64,000 nt of DNA from Erinaceus europaeus (GCF_950295315.1 NC_080170.1:93666054-93730053), one strand, 5' to 3'; positions 11,090 through 22,790 are shown, numbered from the stretch's first letter. Program-made: numbers and translations. Notes: generated by a model from the letters alone, not told the origin.

Positions 11090-11360
11090 CACTACCTGCC
11101 CTGCTTAAACTAACATCATCTCCAGCCCCTTTGCCTCAAGCCTCTCACTTTATCTTTCTCCCTGGGAACCCCACACCAATAACTCTGACCTTTTTGCTCT
11201 TCTGTAAATAGTTCTGCCTATTTTCTTATTCCAGGCTCTCTACATTTCACTTGTAATACTCTTCCACATCCAGATCCAGATTAAATGTTGCTCTCAACTA
11301 ACCTTACCCCATTTTTGTCTCATTTCTGTACATACCTTCCCCTGGGCTAAAATAAAACCT
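11090..11360 (+). repeat. L2-like relic
   Basis: CTCTTCCACATCCAGATCC, AATGTTGCTCTCAACTAACC and the flanking order resemble the L2 3' region in sense. Assigned from memory of the consensus and very diverged. Confidence 0.45.
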
Positions 11361-11754
11361 AGTTGATGAGTCTTTTACATTAAATAGAAGGTAGATAGTT
11401 TATGACTACTATTATTAGGAATGAATAATTATATTCAGTTCATTTTAATGGAAGCTTCCCCCAAAACCTTGAAACAAGTTCTTTCCAGCGAAAATAGTCA
11501 CTTTTCCAAAATTAGAATTGTTTTTAGATGGGCAGAGAAGAAGGACATAACCCTTACCAAGAACAGGCCCAGGCTAACCTTATGTGGGAGGTACTATGGA
11601 AGAGTCTCACATACTGGAATGTGTCTCCCTGTCTATGTCCATCCCTGAGTGAGAAAGTAGACCAGAATGGTGAAATCATGCAGGCACAAGGCCCCACAAC
11701 TGTAAACAAAGAAAAAAATGTATTTTATATAGCTATATAAATGACAGGTTTTTA

Positions 11755-11964
11755 AAAAAAATTTTAAATTATATTTATTTATTTATTGGATAGAGACAGC
11801 CAGAAATCTAGAGGGAAGAGGAGATAGAGAGCAAGAGAGACAGAGAGACACCTGCACTTCACCACTAGTGAAGCTTCTAGCCTTCAAGTGGGGACCAGGG
11901 ACTTGAACCTGGGACCTTGCACACTATGTGTGTGCTTAACAAGATGCGCCACTACCTGGCCCCA
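11755..11964 (-). repeat. SINE B, antisense
   Basis: Tail complement TTATTTATTTATTGGATAGA, body AAGTGGGGACCAGGGACTTG, head complement GATGCGCCACTACCTGGCCCC. It ends 130 bases before a MORC1 exon. Confidence 0.9.
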
Positions 11965-12093
11965 ACAGGCTTATTTTTTTTAAAAAAAAAAAAACATTAC
12001 ATGTATAACCTTGCTTTCATTTGTTGCATAATAGCATTTCTTTTTTGCATATTATCATTATTAATTTATAAACTTCTGCTTGCTTTTATCCAG

Positions 12094-12240
12094 CGATCTC
12101 ATGGAAAATTTGAATATTCCTAGACACAAATCCAGAGTGTCTCAGATTGGTGATTGTAAAGCTGCTTCTTCACTGACAGAGTCTTCTCAATGTATACCTG
12201 TCACTGAGCAAACAGTGGAAAAGCTGATGTCTAATTTAAG
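12094..12240 (+). CDS. MORC1: MORC1 coding exon
   Basis: A 147-nt exon preceded by a pyrimidine-rich tract ending TTTTATCCAG and followed by the donor AAG|GTAAAT. The carried ag plus c gives Ser; 48 full codons follow, and ag is carried on. The sequence is serine-rich and polar (SDLMENLNIPRH, SRVSQIGDCKAASS, then PVTEQTVEKLMSNL). It aligns loosely with human MORC1, with a shared GSCK/GDCK-A-SS core and a PV-E-TV-KL end. The region evolves fast and carries no recognised catalytic motif. Confidence 0.88.
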
Positions 12241-12524
12241 GTAAATATATATGCTATTGTATTTCACATGATTTGTTGAACTCACTAAGCGGCGACAATG
12301 TCTACCCTTAAATTCAATGGTAATATTATTGAGAAAATTAAGTACAATGCCTTTTTTCACCTATCTCTTAACTACTGTGATTTAGATATACCTTTTGTTA
12401 CATGTCACTTGACATAGAAGTGCAGACACTAAGTGCCTATTGTTAGTTACATGGCCTGGCAATAAGATAAATGTTCTCCTCTCCTTAAATAAGACAGTGA
12501 ATTATTTTTCTTTTCACATTTTCT

Positions 12525-12780
12525 TCTTTTATTTTTATTTATAAAAATGAAACACCAACAAAAAACACAGGATAAGAGGGGTACAACTCCACACGATTCC
12601 CACCACCAGAACTCCATATCCCATCCCATTCCCTGATAGCTTTCCTAGTCTTTATTCCTCTGGGAGTATGGACCCAGGGTCATTATGGGGTACAGAAGGT
12701 GGAAAGTCTGGCTTCTGTAATTGCTTCCCCTCTGAACACGGGCACTGATAGGTCGATCCATACTCCCAGCCTAAGACAGT
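12525..12780 (-). repeat. Family R 3' end, antisense
   Basis: TTTATTTATAAAAATGAAAC, GGATAAGAGGGGTACAAC, CTCTGGGAGTATGGACCC, ending GATCCATACTCCCAGCC. A second short piece of the same tail follows at 12788-12845. Confidence 0.9.
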
Positions 12781-13029
12781 GAATTCTTTTTTTTTATTTT
12801 AATTTTAATTTTTTATTTATAAAAAGGAAACATTGACAAAACCACTGCAGTGTACAATGAATGAATGTTAACATTCATGGGTGTAGTTATTTGAGGGATT
12901 TAGATCTCTTAATTTCAGTTCTCAAAGGACAGAGATAGGGATGAATTAAAGGCTGACATCAGAGTTTTACTAATAGACCAAAGCATGGGATTTGAAAGCA
13001 GGCCGAAGAAGTTACATATAAAATAAGGC

Positions 13030-13300
13030 TTAAAAATAAGTGGGGCCAGGAGATAGCTCACTGTGTAGAGTGCATACATTGTCAGATCAGAGATACTAGG
13101 TTTGAAACCCAGAACTACAAAGGAATACATGGATAACACTAGGGAGAGATCCAGGATTGGTGAAATCATATTGAGGTGTTTCTCCTTCTATCTCTAGGTC
13201 TCTCTCTCTTCTTTTCTCTCCAGTCCCATCTCCCTCCTACCCTCACCCTCTTTTCTGTCTGCCCTCCCTCCCTCCCTCCCTCCCTCCTTCATAAAATGAA
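13030..13300 (+). repeat. Old tRNA SINE, sense, with (CCTC)n tail
   Basis: GGGGCCAGGAGATAGCTCAC, B-box-like AGGTTTGAAACCC, then CT-rich body and a CCTC repeat at 13263-13288. Confidence 0.65.
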
Positions 13301-13459
13301 GAATGAAAAAGCGGAATGGAGAAGTCACTTAGCAGATTTAGCAGTGGTATCATGCATGCCAGATACAGGATGCCCTCAGTTCTCAGCTTGGAGCAGATCA
13401 AATTGTTACCAACAATTGATTTGATTTAGATTCACAAACTATGTGTGTGAAATAGGTTG

Positions 13460-13590
13460 AGTGTCTAAATCTAGCATAATGGTTATGCAGAGAGACTCTC
13501 ATGCCTGAGGCTCCAAAGTCCCAGGTTCAATCCCCTTCTCCACCATAAACCAGAGCTGCTCAGTACTCTGGGGGGAAGAAGATCTCTACA
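13460..13590 (+). repeat. SINE C, sense
   Basis: GCATAATGGTTATGCAGAG, the B box AGGTTCAATCCCC, then CATAAACCAGAGCTGCTCAG. It is a clear sense copy, useful as a reference for the family. Confidence 0.85.
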
Positions 13591-14089
13591 ACATGCCCTG
13601 AGAGTGAATATTTCCTTTTGGACAGTTACTTTGTCTTTTTGACTAGTGACTGAAAGATCTTTCTGATAAAGAAGGCTGACAAATAGCAAGAAAAAAGTGA
13701 GAAATGGGGCAAATATTGGTTGTCAGAAAAGTCATGAAGTATATTTCTGTGTTTTTCAATGCAAAAAAAAAGCATCGTGACTTTTCCAAAAGCCCTGTTA
13801 GAACTATGTAGAGGACTACAGCTCCTACTCAGCTCTATTATAGTCCACTGTGTGGAAGGAAACTTCTTTGTTGAATTTCTTTATTGGGGAATTAATCTTT
13901 TAGAAGGAAACTTCTTAGCACAGTAAGACATAGACTCAATTTTGTAGCTCCAAGTCTTGATGACAAGTTTCTTGTGGCAGCATTCAGGGTCATGAAACTG
14001 TGCTTATACTGGTACAAAGGTCCCAATTACAATCCTTTGGCAACACCGTTTTTGCTTTTCACTTCTTTTCTTTTCTGTTTCCTTTTTCT

Positions 14090-14430
14090 TTTTGGTAACT
14101 TAGTGATGATTTACAAAATTGTAATAGAGGTATAATTCCATATGGTTCCCACCACCAGAGTTCTGTGTCCCCTTCCCCTCCATTGGAAACTATGTAGTTC
14201 TCCCAAGGTCACAAATATGGACTGATTCTATATCTGTCTATATCTATTTGTATATATTTCCCCCTATTTTTTCAACAGTCCTACTTTCACTTCCTTTCTT
14301 AGTCACCTCTACAACTATTACTAGTTCCAGGTGTCTTTCCTCTTTTTCTCTTCTCTCTCAGGTAAGAGAATCCATGTATGGCTTCCTCTGCTGTTTTCCA
14401 GATTTGCTTCCATTTATTTTTTAAAAATAA
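14090..14430 (-). repeat. L1/family R-related 3' end, antisense, old variant
   Basis: TTAGTGATGATTTACAAAATTG, GGTTCCCACCACCAGAG, TGTCCCCTTCCCC. The same variant recurs at 39645-39955, suggesting an older subfamily. Confidence 0.6.
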
Positions 14431-15990
14431 TTTTGTTTGTTCTTAATAATTTTCTATGAGGTTATATTATACCACACCCACCACCAAAGTCCCATATCCC
14501 CACCCTCCAGCCTCCCAAAGATAACCACCATAGTTCTCACCAGTCTTACAGTTTGCTTGCTTCTGTTTTGTTTGGATTTTCTTTTTTTTTTTTTTTGGCA
14601 GTTTCTCCACTGCACATGGCTTTCAGAAAGTTGACCCATATCCCCAGCCCTATTCTATCTCTCCCTAGTAGGGTAAGGTTCTGGAGAGGTGAGGTTCTAG
14701 GAAGCATTAATGACACCATCTGCCTAGGGGAATCAGGATGTAATCATAGTAGCATCTGCAACTTGGTGGTTGAAAAGCAGTGAGATGGAAAGCAGGACAA
14801 AATATTTAATAAACAGGAACAAAAAAGTAGAAATAGAGCAGATGAAAGTAGGGACGTTAGTTAGGGTGGAAGAAAGCTAGGAAGTCTATATTAGGTATGT
14901 CCCTAGGAGCCTATGTCTTAGTAACTTAGCTTGAAGTTGATAGCTAACATGGGAATGGACTAGAAATATTGTCTGGGAAAATGGTGCCAGAATTGATAAT
15001 AGAACTAGAAAGCAGGATTAAGGTAGAGAGTTGTTCACAAATATGAAGAAAATGTGGGAGTTGGGTACAGTGGGTTAAGTGCATGTGGTGTGAAGCACAA
15101 GGCCTGGTGTAAGGATCCCAGTTTGAATCCCCAGCTCCCCATCTGCAGGGGAGTCACTTCACAGGCGGTGAAGCAGGTCTGCAGGTGTCTATCTTTCTCT
15201 TTCCCTCTCTGTCTTCCCATCCGCTCTCCATTTCTCTCTGTCCTAAATAACAATGATGACATCAATTAACAATAATAATAACTACAACAACAACAAAAGA
15301 AAATATACAAATGCAATTGACCGTTTACCACATTGATCTAACCTGATCTATTCATATTTAGGACCTGTACAACTTTAGGAGTCTGTACAACTTCGGAGTC
15401 CCTGTCAGACTAATCTCACAGTCCATGGTCACAGCTAGGAACATTCTAGACTGCACTCATTTCAGAACCAGTCTTACTTGAGTGGCCGAGTAGAATGACC
15501 CAGCCTCCCTTTGGAGAGTGGGGCAGCCCCCACCATTACTAGTTCATAATGAGAGTACGACCCTGAAGAAGACCACAAAAGGGCTTAATGACATTGCCAA
15601 TGGGTGTGAGCAGTGATGGTAAAAAGAGGGATCTATTAGAGTTCTAGGCCCATATAATCTAGGGGGGAATCTTAGGATTCCCTATTTAGGACCCCAGCTG
15701 ATAGTGACCAAAAAGGCTAATGTTAAGTGAGTCAAGTCTCTTGCTTGTTTCCAGGTTTTATAGCTCCTTCTTTATTTGACTAACTTGGACTTCCTTCCAG
15801 CTGTTAAACCATTGAGTGCTCTTTGTTGTATTCAAACCAGTATTAGGTTTATGAGATCTGGCCTCAAGTTAGGTAAGACATAGACCTAGGATTTTAGTAG
15901 AGTCTTAGCCTCAAGTTTTTCCAGCAACATAGTTTTTACATCTATTTAGTCCCAAGAAAGTGGAGGGAACATCTCTGGTTATATGTAAAT
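14431..15990 (-). repeat. Family R, antisense, near full length, with SINE insert
   Basis: Follows the 57345-58990 copy: CACACCCACCACCAAAG, TTGACCCATATCCCCAGCCC, ATTGTCTGGGAAAATGG, ACCCAGCCTCCCTTTGG, GGACCCCAGCTGATAG, GTCTCTTGCTTG. A SINE A copy interrupts it at 15054-15302. The far edge is blurred and placed only roughly. Confidence 0.7.
15054..15302 (+). repeat. SINE A, sense, inside family R
   Basis: Head GGGAGTTGGGTACAGTGGG, B box GTTTGAATCCCC, TGAAGCAGGTCTGCAGG, ending in an ACAACAACAAAAG tail. It interrupts the antisense family R copy. Confidence 0.92.
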
Positions 15991-16129
15991 GGTTCTATCT
16001 TGGACTTTGTAGCAGAAAATGTTTTCACTAGTAATATTAAGGATCCAAAAAAAAGTGCTACCCAAGAAATAAAACCAGAGTGTTATGTTTCTAGCACTAA
16101 GTTTTGAATATTAAATTAGCCATATTACC

Positions 16130-16250
16130 TGAGTTGGCAAGTTAGTTATCACCTGTTCTACAGACAATATGAGGCTTAGAAAAAAAAAACAGTTGCTGAA
16201 TGATCTAGTTGGGTATCAGTCCCATATCACCATATCCCACAGTATACTTC
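16130..16250 (+). repeat. MIR-like relic
   Basis: CTGTTCTACAGACAATATGAGG then an ATCTAGTTGGGTATCAG stretch fit the MIR core-to-end order (…cccattttacagatgaggaaactgagg…). Weak. Confidence 0.35.
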
Positions 16251-16261
16251 CTTAAAAGGGC

Positions 16262-16283
16262 TTTTTTTTTTTTTTTTTTTTTT
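16262..16283. repeat. Poly-T run (22)
   Basis: Uninterrupted T run in a MORC1 intron with no attached young SINE recognised. Confidence 0.95.
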
Positions 16284-16514
16284 GCCTATTTTCTTACCTT
16301 CTGTCAATATTTTCTCAGAAGTGACTCTTCGGTACTGTAGCAATCCATTTGAATCTTGTTTGTTAATTGTGAGTTTTAAGGACCAGGATTATCAATTAGT
16401 CACTTAAACTTGGTATATGTACTTGCCTATATCTGAATAAATGTGTGAACATCACTAAAATATATACTGACCATGTAACTAATGATTCAGATATTTCTTC
16501 TAGTGAACCTGTCC

Positions 16515-16740
16515 TTTGTGAATCATTAATGTATTCTAGGCATTCACTCAACTGCTTTCTATACATTAGCACTTTAATCTCAAAACTCACAGGGTTTGTA
16601 TGCCTCCTTACTTGTTTTTGTAAATGCATGACAGAACTGAATCTTTGAGAAACTCACACATTCAGAGTCACGACAAGCAGAAGACAATAACATAGCAACT
16701 AAGGACAGTGCTAGGTTTAGGTCCAGGCTTCCTTAATCAT
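16515..16740 (+). repeat. MIR relic
   Basis: TCTAGGCATTCACTCAACTG, ACATTAGCACTTTAATCTC and then AACTGAATCTTTGAGAAACTC parallel the MIR consensus in order. Diverged but coherent over about 200 bases. Confidence 0.55.
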
Positions 16741-16969
16741 ATCCTTTGAACCACCTTTATGTGTTCATTAACATAAAAATATTTGTAAGTACATACGCAC
16801 ATATGTATGGATGTGGATGCACACAAACATATACAAGCTTCACTTACACTCCACAGTGTGAACCACGGAGTGATCCATCTGGTTATGTTGGAACAAAGTT
16901 TGGATGCAGCACCAACATTTTTTTTTTTTTACACATGACTAACTTTTGTTCTATATCAAAGTTTTACCA

Positions 16970-17200
16970 TTTTAAAAAAGTTTTTTATTATCTTTATTTA
17001 TAATATGTATGTATTATAGAGACAGCAAGAAATTGAGAGGGAAGGAGGTGATCGAGAGGAAGAGAGACAAAGAGACACCTGCAGCAATGCTTCACCACTT
17101 GAAAAGCTTTCCCCCTGAAGGCGGAGACTAGGGGCTTGAACCAGGGCCCTTGTGCATGGTGACAGGTGCCCTTAACCAGGTGTGCCACCACCAGCTTCCA
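16970..17200 (-). repeat. SINE B, antisense
   Basis: Tail complement near 16980-17010, GCAATGCTTCACCACTTG, CCCCCTGAAGGCGGAGACTAG, head complement GTGCCACCACCAGCTTCC. Confidence 0.88.
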
Positions 17201-17925
17201 TCTTAGCTTATTATTACTGTTCTTTTTAATGAGTTATATGTGATCATATGAGGGATACTCTGATTGAGTGTACCAAGATAGTAAAGTACACCCACTTCTG
17301 TAGACAGCAATAGAGAATTTTACAGAAACCATTTCCCCTAATACACATGAAAATCTTTAGTACTTAAACTCATCCTGTTGCCAGCTGAGCTCTGCAAAAG
17401 CCAAGCATATTAAAATCAGCTCTTTTACACTCCAGCTTGAATTTTTTTATAGTAATCTTTCTAAATGACCAGTGAAGGGATTTGTACACAAGTCTGTACC
17501 TGGAACAAAGTCAGCTCTTCATTTATCAATTTTTCTCTTTTGCCTTGAGCAACACGTAGTTTGCTTTCTCACAGTTCAACAATGAAAATAGATTTCTCAT
17601 CATCTTTTTTTTTTTTTTTTTCTTCTTCTGTGCTGCACTATTCTGTATCTGGTCCAAAGAGTTTTCTTTATGTTAACAAGATTTTAAAATGTTCAAGGTG
17701 TGAAGATTGTGATTGTGCACAAGGTAGAGATCACCATGTTCTTCACACCCATCAGTCTTGTGAGACAGGATCTCTAAAGGGAAAGCTATCCAGAGGCAAA
17801 TTGGTGGGGAAGGTCAAAGGCTGAGTGTGGGGAGTCCTGGAGCAGAGAGAGACAACTGAGAGTACAGGAAACCTGCCTGGGCCCGATGGCAAGGATGACG
17901 TTGGGGTCCTTAATAATCAATAAGC
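17200..17925. other. MORC1 intron sequence, nothing recognised
   Basis: No exon or recognised repeat apart from a 16-T run near 17608. The short open frame at 17561-17824 shows no family resemblance. Confidence 0.4.
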
Positions 17926-17927
17926 TG

Positions 17928-18228
17928 GGGGGTTGGGCAGTAGCGCGGTGGGTTAAGTGCATACCGCACAAAATGCAAGGGCTGGTATAAGGATCCCAGT
18001 CCGAGCCCCCAGCTCCCCACCTGCAGGGGTCGCTTCACAAGCAGTGTAGCAGGTCTGCAGGTGTCTATCTTTCTCTCCCTCTCTCTGTCTTCCTCTCTTC
18101 TCTTGATTTCTCTCTGTCCTATCCAACAACAACAGCTATGACAATAACAATAACAACTACAAGGGCAGCAAAATGGGAAAAATAGCCTCCCGGAGCAATG
18201 GATTCATCCCAGTGATAACCCTGGAGGC

Positions 18229-18230
<2 letters not shown>
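17928..18230 (+). repeat. SINE A long variant, sense
   Basis: Head GGGTTGGGCAGTAGCGCGG, GGTCGCTTCACAAGCAGTG, tail with AACAACAACAGC, and the long-subtype end GATAACCCTGGAGGCAA. It leads directly into an ATC microsatellite. Confidence 0.93.

Positions 18231-18269
<39 letters not shown>
18231..18269. repeat. (ATC)13 microsatellite
   Basis: Thirteen perfect ATC units attached to the 3' end of the SINE, where other copies have an A-rich tail. Confidence 0.97.
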
Positions 18270-18273
<4 letters not shown>

Positions 18274-19386
18274 GAAGTGGCACAAAGTAGGAATAACTCA
18301 ATCCAAGAGTTTCCGTACAGATTTTATGAAGTCATGTATAGAATAGAACTATGCTTGGAAAACTTTTAGTAATATGAAAAAAGTGATTAAATTTGATCCA
18401 GGAGCTTCCATACTTATGGAAGCAGTTTCAGTTTCCCAGTGAAAAATGCAAATGGCCTGGGATACTTTCTTCACTTTCTCCCTCACCCCTAACCCCACAG
18501 TTGAGTAATCCTGCTCTTTTTTGGGGTACTCTATGTATGGGTTAGGTATCCTTTCCTATGTATTCTTCATAGTACTATATTCTCATTTTTTTATCCTAGT
18601 TTTTATTGTGTTATGTTGAAATAGCTTGCTTCCTTGTCTATATTCCTGCCAGGTGGAACCCTGTGGTAACAATGTAAATTCAGGCTCCCCGAACATTGGC
18701 TGTGTTTTAGTCAGAGTTCAAAAATTCTAATAATCATGACATTATTCATAGAATTCTAACACAAAGTGGAAGAAAAAAACTGTGATTTTAGTAAAGCTAC
18801 TGTGTAAAGTTGTATTTTATTTTAAAATAGTATCTATCTTCAGAAGTAATAGTACATAACTGAGGGAAATTATTCACAATATAGATACTATTTAGTATTA
18901 ATGTTGCTGTGAATATTCCAAATTTTTAATAATCCAGAAGTTTTTCTCTCCTCATCCTGCCTCTTCGCCCTTTCCCACTCACTACCAAAGGTCAACACCA
19001 CCTAGTAACTGTTTTCTAGAAGTACATTCTTAGAGGGTTGTTAATATACTCTAAACCTGAACACAAAAGAATTTACATCAACTATAAAAATAGCCACTGC
19101 TCAATAAATATTTTAGCTTTTGTGTTTGAGAGGTAAGGTTGAGTAAGGGGAGAGGAGTGTTTTGTGTAAAAATAAAAATAAAATTTTTAAAGAGCACCCT
19201 TTTGCTTTGTTTACTAAACCAATCATCAGCTTGACTACCAACTCCCTTTCCAGAAACTCCAGTTGCAGATTTTCTGTCTGTGCATTTAATTTCTGCTTGT
19301 CATGTATATACCTGGAAGCTCCTTTTCACCCTACACCTGCCTCATCCATCTTCTTTCTACTTAGGCAAATAACTGTGAGAAGTGTG
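18270..19386. other. MORC1 intron sequence, nothing recognised
   Basis: About 1.1 kb of AT-rich sequence with no exon in the required phase and no recognised young element. Confidence 0.45.
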
Positions 19387-19388
19387 TA

Positions 19389-19426
19389 GTGTGTGTGTGT
19401 GTGAGTGTGTGTGTGTGTGTGTGTGT
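19389..19426. repeat. (GT)n microsatellite
   Basis: GT repeat with one GA interruption. Confidence 0.95.
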
Positions 19427-19556
19427 TGGGGTGGAGAAGACTTATATTTTGTTTATGCAATGCTAAGAAATTTAATTTGGCGACTGAATCTCTTTAAAGT
19501 TCTGCACACAAGACAGTGGACCTAATGGGTGTTGTATTGTTTAGTGGAAAACAGAG

Positions 19557-19890
19557 GGGGCTGGGTGGTGGCACAGTGGGTTAAGCACACATGGCGCAAA
19601 GTGGCGTAAGGATCCCGGTTCGAGCCCCCAGTTCCCCACCTGCAAGGGGCATCACTTCACAAGTGGTGAAGCAGGTCTGCAGGTGTCTTTTTTTCCTTCT
19701 CTTTGTCTTCCCCTCCTCTGTAGATTTCTCTCTGTCCTATCCAACAACAACAACAGCTGTAACAACAATAACAGCCACAACAAGGACAACAACAAGGGCA
19801 ACAAACTGGGAAAAATAGCCCCCAGGAGCAGTGGATTCATAATGTTGGCACTGAGCCCCAGCAATAACCCTGGAGGCAAAATAAATAAAT
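19557..19890 (+). repeat. SINE A long variant, sense
   Basis: Head GGGGGCTGGGTGGTGGCACAG, B box GGTTCGAGCCCC, AACAAC-rich tail and long-subtype end AATAACCCTGGAGGCAAA. A short L1 tail (TTGTGCATGTACAAACTATT, then CCCCAATAATT) flanks it at 19900-19985, and its counterpart ATGGGTGTTGTATTGTTTAG lies before it at 19525, so the SINE inserted into an L1 3' end. Confidence 0.93.
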
Positions 19891-19999
19891 ACAGAAAATT
19901 GAGAAATGTTGTGCATGTACAAACTATTATATTTACTATTGACTGTAAAACATTAATTCCCCCAATAATTAAATTTAAAAAAAAGAAAAAAGAAAGTTA

Positions 20000-20465
20000 T
20001 GCACACAAATAGTATTCTTAGTATGCTAGGAATGTAAGTTCTAGAAGGAACAGCTGTTTATCTTTTGTGTACCATGCTGTTACACAAATAATACACAAGA
20101 GCACCTCAATATAAAAACATACTGTACTCTACACACTTTAAAGATATGGAAGTTATAAATTTCTAGATTGCAGATCCTGGGGATGAAATATGTATCATCT
20201 ATGTGATTAAACCTACAAAATCCATCACTCTAGAAGTGGAGGATGCTACTATTATTTGGCAAATCCAAGCACCTGTCAGAACAATGACCATTACAATTTA
20301 GATGGAGCAGGGTCCATGTCTGATTTTTAAGAGTAATTCTGGAGGCTATGATGAAAGGCATTACTCTGGGGGAGTTAAGTTCTTTTATTTCTTATGAAGA
20401 AAAAAGTTAGTAAGCACATAGCTTTTTCTTTTTTTTTTTTTTTCCTCAAAGAATGTTGTGGTGCA
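20000..20465. other. MORC1 intron sequence, nothing recognised
   Basis: No exon or young repeat recognised; a T-run lies just before the next SINE. Confidence 0.4.
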
Positions 20466-20466
20466 A

Positions 20467-20775
20467 GGGGGTCTGGCGGTAGCACAGTGGGTTAAGCGCA
20501 CATGGCACGAAGCGCAAGGACAGGCAGAAGGATCCGGTTCCAGCTCCCAGCTCCCCACCTGCAGGGGGCTCACTTCCCTAACTGTGAAACAGGTCTGCGG
20601 TGTCTAACTTTCTCTCCCCCTCTCTGTCTTCCCCTCCTCTTTCCATTTCTCTCTGTCCTGTCTAACAACAATGACATCAACAACAACAATAATAATAATA
20701 ACCGCAACAACAAGGGCAACAAAAGGGTAAAAAATGGCCTCCAGGAGCAGTGCAGGCCCCAGCAATAACCCTGAA
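20467..20775 (+). repeat. SINE A, sense
   Basis: Head GGGGGTCTGGCGGTAGCACAG through the AACAACAATAATAATAATAA tail. It ends CAGCAATAACCCTGA, and GAATGTTGTGGTGC flanks both sides (20451- and 20772-), a target duplication of about 13 bp. Confidence 0.95.
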
Positions 20776-20879
20776 TGTTGTGGTGCTGAGTACTCTGTCC
20801 AAAATATTGAGGCAAGTGAAGAGCTGTCCTAATATGGATGGTTCTGGAAGGAAATTCAGAACCCAAGTTTGTGTTCCTA

Positions 20880-21110
20880 TAGTTTTATCATTTTATTGGG
20901 GAGATAATGTTTTACCAGACAATTACTGACACATGGGTACAACCTCTCATATCTCCATGTTGGTTGTCTGAACACAGTTTCTACTGCCCATCCTTATCTT
21001 TCTCCACCACCATGCACTGGGTCCCAACTACTTCTCACCCCATTTCACCCCCATCATCTCCTACCCTAGAGCCCTTTACTTTGCTGCAATTCTCCTCCTT
21101 TTAATAATAA
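20880..21110 (-). repeat. L1 3' end, antisense, old
   Basis: TTTTATTGGGGAGATAATG at the tail edge and the CCACCATGCACTGGGTCCC region follow the antisense L1 3' UTR layout with strong divergence. Confidence 0.5.
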
Positions 21111-21495
21111 GCCTTTTGTTTTAAGAGAAATGTAAATTTGCATGCTGGTGTAAGGAATAATACAGATAAAACCTTTTACCATTTGCTCAGTTTCTATTGA
21201 TGGAAAATTTTGCAACACTATCACTTAGGAAGCTGGTATTTATTGCGTCAAGGTAAAGAAACTTTCCATCTTCATAAGAAGTTTTCCTCTTGTTCTTTTT
21301 TATGGTCCTGCTCACTCCCCCCTCCCCCCATCCAGCCTGTGTGTTTTAATGCCAGTGGTTAAAACAGATTTGGCAGTCATGAGCACTCATATTTGCCAAG
21401 ATATTTAGTACCTAGGAGACAGAACCAGTTCTGTCAGGGAAGATTGCATCTCTTTTCCCAATATCTCACCAGCTCTGATGCGCTTATATTCCTAG

Positions 21496-21583
21496 GGACA
21501 TTCTTCTATATTTTTTTCCTGAGTATCAGTTACCATCAGAATTTAGCTGCACATCTGTGGAGGAACTCATGGCAAGTCCTAAG
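21496..21583 (+). CDS. MORC1: MORC1 coding exon, diverged 3' half
   Basis: An 88-nt exon with acceptor TTATATTCCTAG and donor CCTAAG|GTAAGC. The carried ag plus g gives Arg; then 29 codons begin DILLYFFPEYQLPSE, nearly identical to human MORC1 EILLYFFPEHQLPSE. After that point the sequence departs from human: 14 residues (FSCTSVEELMASPK) where I recall about 9 ending in SCE. The exon ends in phase 0, exactly as the next exon needs. Either this half has diverged or the donor has shifted a little. Confidence 0.87.
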
Positions 21584-21785
21584 GTAAGCTGGTTTCTTTA
21601 GTACTTTAGAGGAGTGACAAAAATAAACTGATTTTCATCTTCAGTGAAGAAGAAATGTAAAGAATTACTGTAAGAGGAACTAAAAAGACATAAGGAATGA
21701 AATAGGAATCCTTATCCCAAATGGGAGCTTCAGTGTTAAATGTGCATTTAAAACCTATGTGATCAAAGTTTTAAAATTTGGGGAA

Positions 21786-22060
21786 GATTGGGAGTCAGGT
21801 TAAGCACAGGCAGTGCAAAGCACAAGGACAGGCGTAAGGATTCTGGTTCGAGCCTCAGGCACCTGCAGGGGAGCCACTTCACAGGCGGTGAAGCAGGTCT
21901 GCAGGTGTCTGTCTTTCTCTCCCCCTCTCTGTCTTCCCCTCCTCTCTCCATTTCTGTCTGTCTTAGCCAACAACAACAACAACATCAATAACAACAATTA
22001 CTACAGCAATAAAACAACAAGGGCAACAAAAGGGAATAAATAAAATAAATATTTTTAAAA
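21786..22060 (+). repeat. SINE A, sense
   Basis: Head lacks part of the A box (GATTGGGAGTCAGGTTAAG). The body TGAAGCAGGTCTGCAGGTG and tail AACAACAACAACAACATC are typical, with the end GGGAATAAATAAAATAAA. Confidence 0.92.
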
Positions 22061-22412
22061 ATGGGGGAAGATCTTACATACTGATAACCAGTGGTTGCAG
22101 AGCTAAAATGAAATGTGGCATAGTCCCTGACTTCCTTCCTCTTACAACAAAAGCAGATTCTCACACTTCCTCAATCACCTTTCATGAGGAGTTTAGGTGA
22201 GGATTGGGTGGGGTCAGCTATGTTAGGTGCTCAGAACACCGGTCTTATAAGAATCAGTAGAGAAATGCCACTGAAAAGATGAAGGGAATTATATTATTAG
22301 ATCTCTCAAGGACAGTAACATATATGATTGAAGGAAAACTTTTAGTTACTTGGCCTCTTTTTTCTTTTTTAATAAAACAAAACAAACAACAACAACAACA
22401 AACATTTTATTT

Positions 22413-22683
22413 TGGGAACCTAGTGGTGGTACACCTGGTTATGGGCACATACTACTAAGTTCAAGGAACAGTGCAAAGATCCTGTTTCAAGCCCCCAGCT
22501 ACCCTCCTGTAGGGGGAATGCTTCACAAACTGCTAAGCAGGTCTGCAGGTATCTCTGTTTCTCTTTCCTTCACTATCTCCCTCTCTTCTCTCAATTTCTC
22601 TCTGCTCTATCCAATAAAATGGAAAAAATAGCTGCTAGGAGCAGTGGATTCATAGTAATGAGCCCCAGTATTAGCTCTGGAGG

Positions 22684-22690
<7 letters not shown>
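22413..22690 (+). repeat. SINE A/B intermediate, sense
   Basis: Head GGGAACCTAGTGGTGGTACACC, TTTCAAGCCCCCAGC, CT-rich body, then the long-subtype end GGAGCAGTGGATTCATAG. It is followed by a TA repeat. Confidence 0.85.
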
Positions 22691-22728
<38 letters not shown>

Positions 22729-22790
22729 TTTATATATGTATATGATTTTATATATATATGATTTTATATATGTATATGATTTTAATGAGA
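22685..22790. repeat. (TA)n and 18-bp TA-rich tandem repeat
   Basis: About 40 bases of TA, then repeats of a unit containing ATGATTTTATATATGTAT. It grows from the SINE tail. Confidence 0.9.

Noticed and set aside
18231..18269. Coding homopolymer repeat (Met/Ile/His-type runs)
   Set aside because: It is a SINE-tail microsatellite in an intron, not in an exon.
20467..22060. CRISPR-like spaced repeats
   Set aside because: The recurring blocks are dispersed SINE copies with poly(A)-type tails and target duplications, in a mammalian genome.
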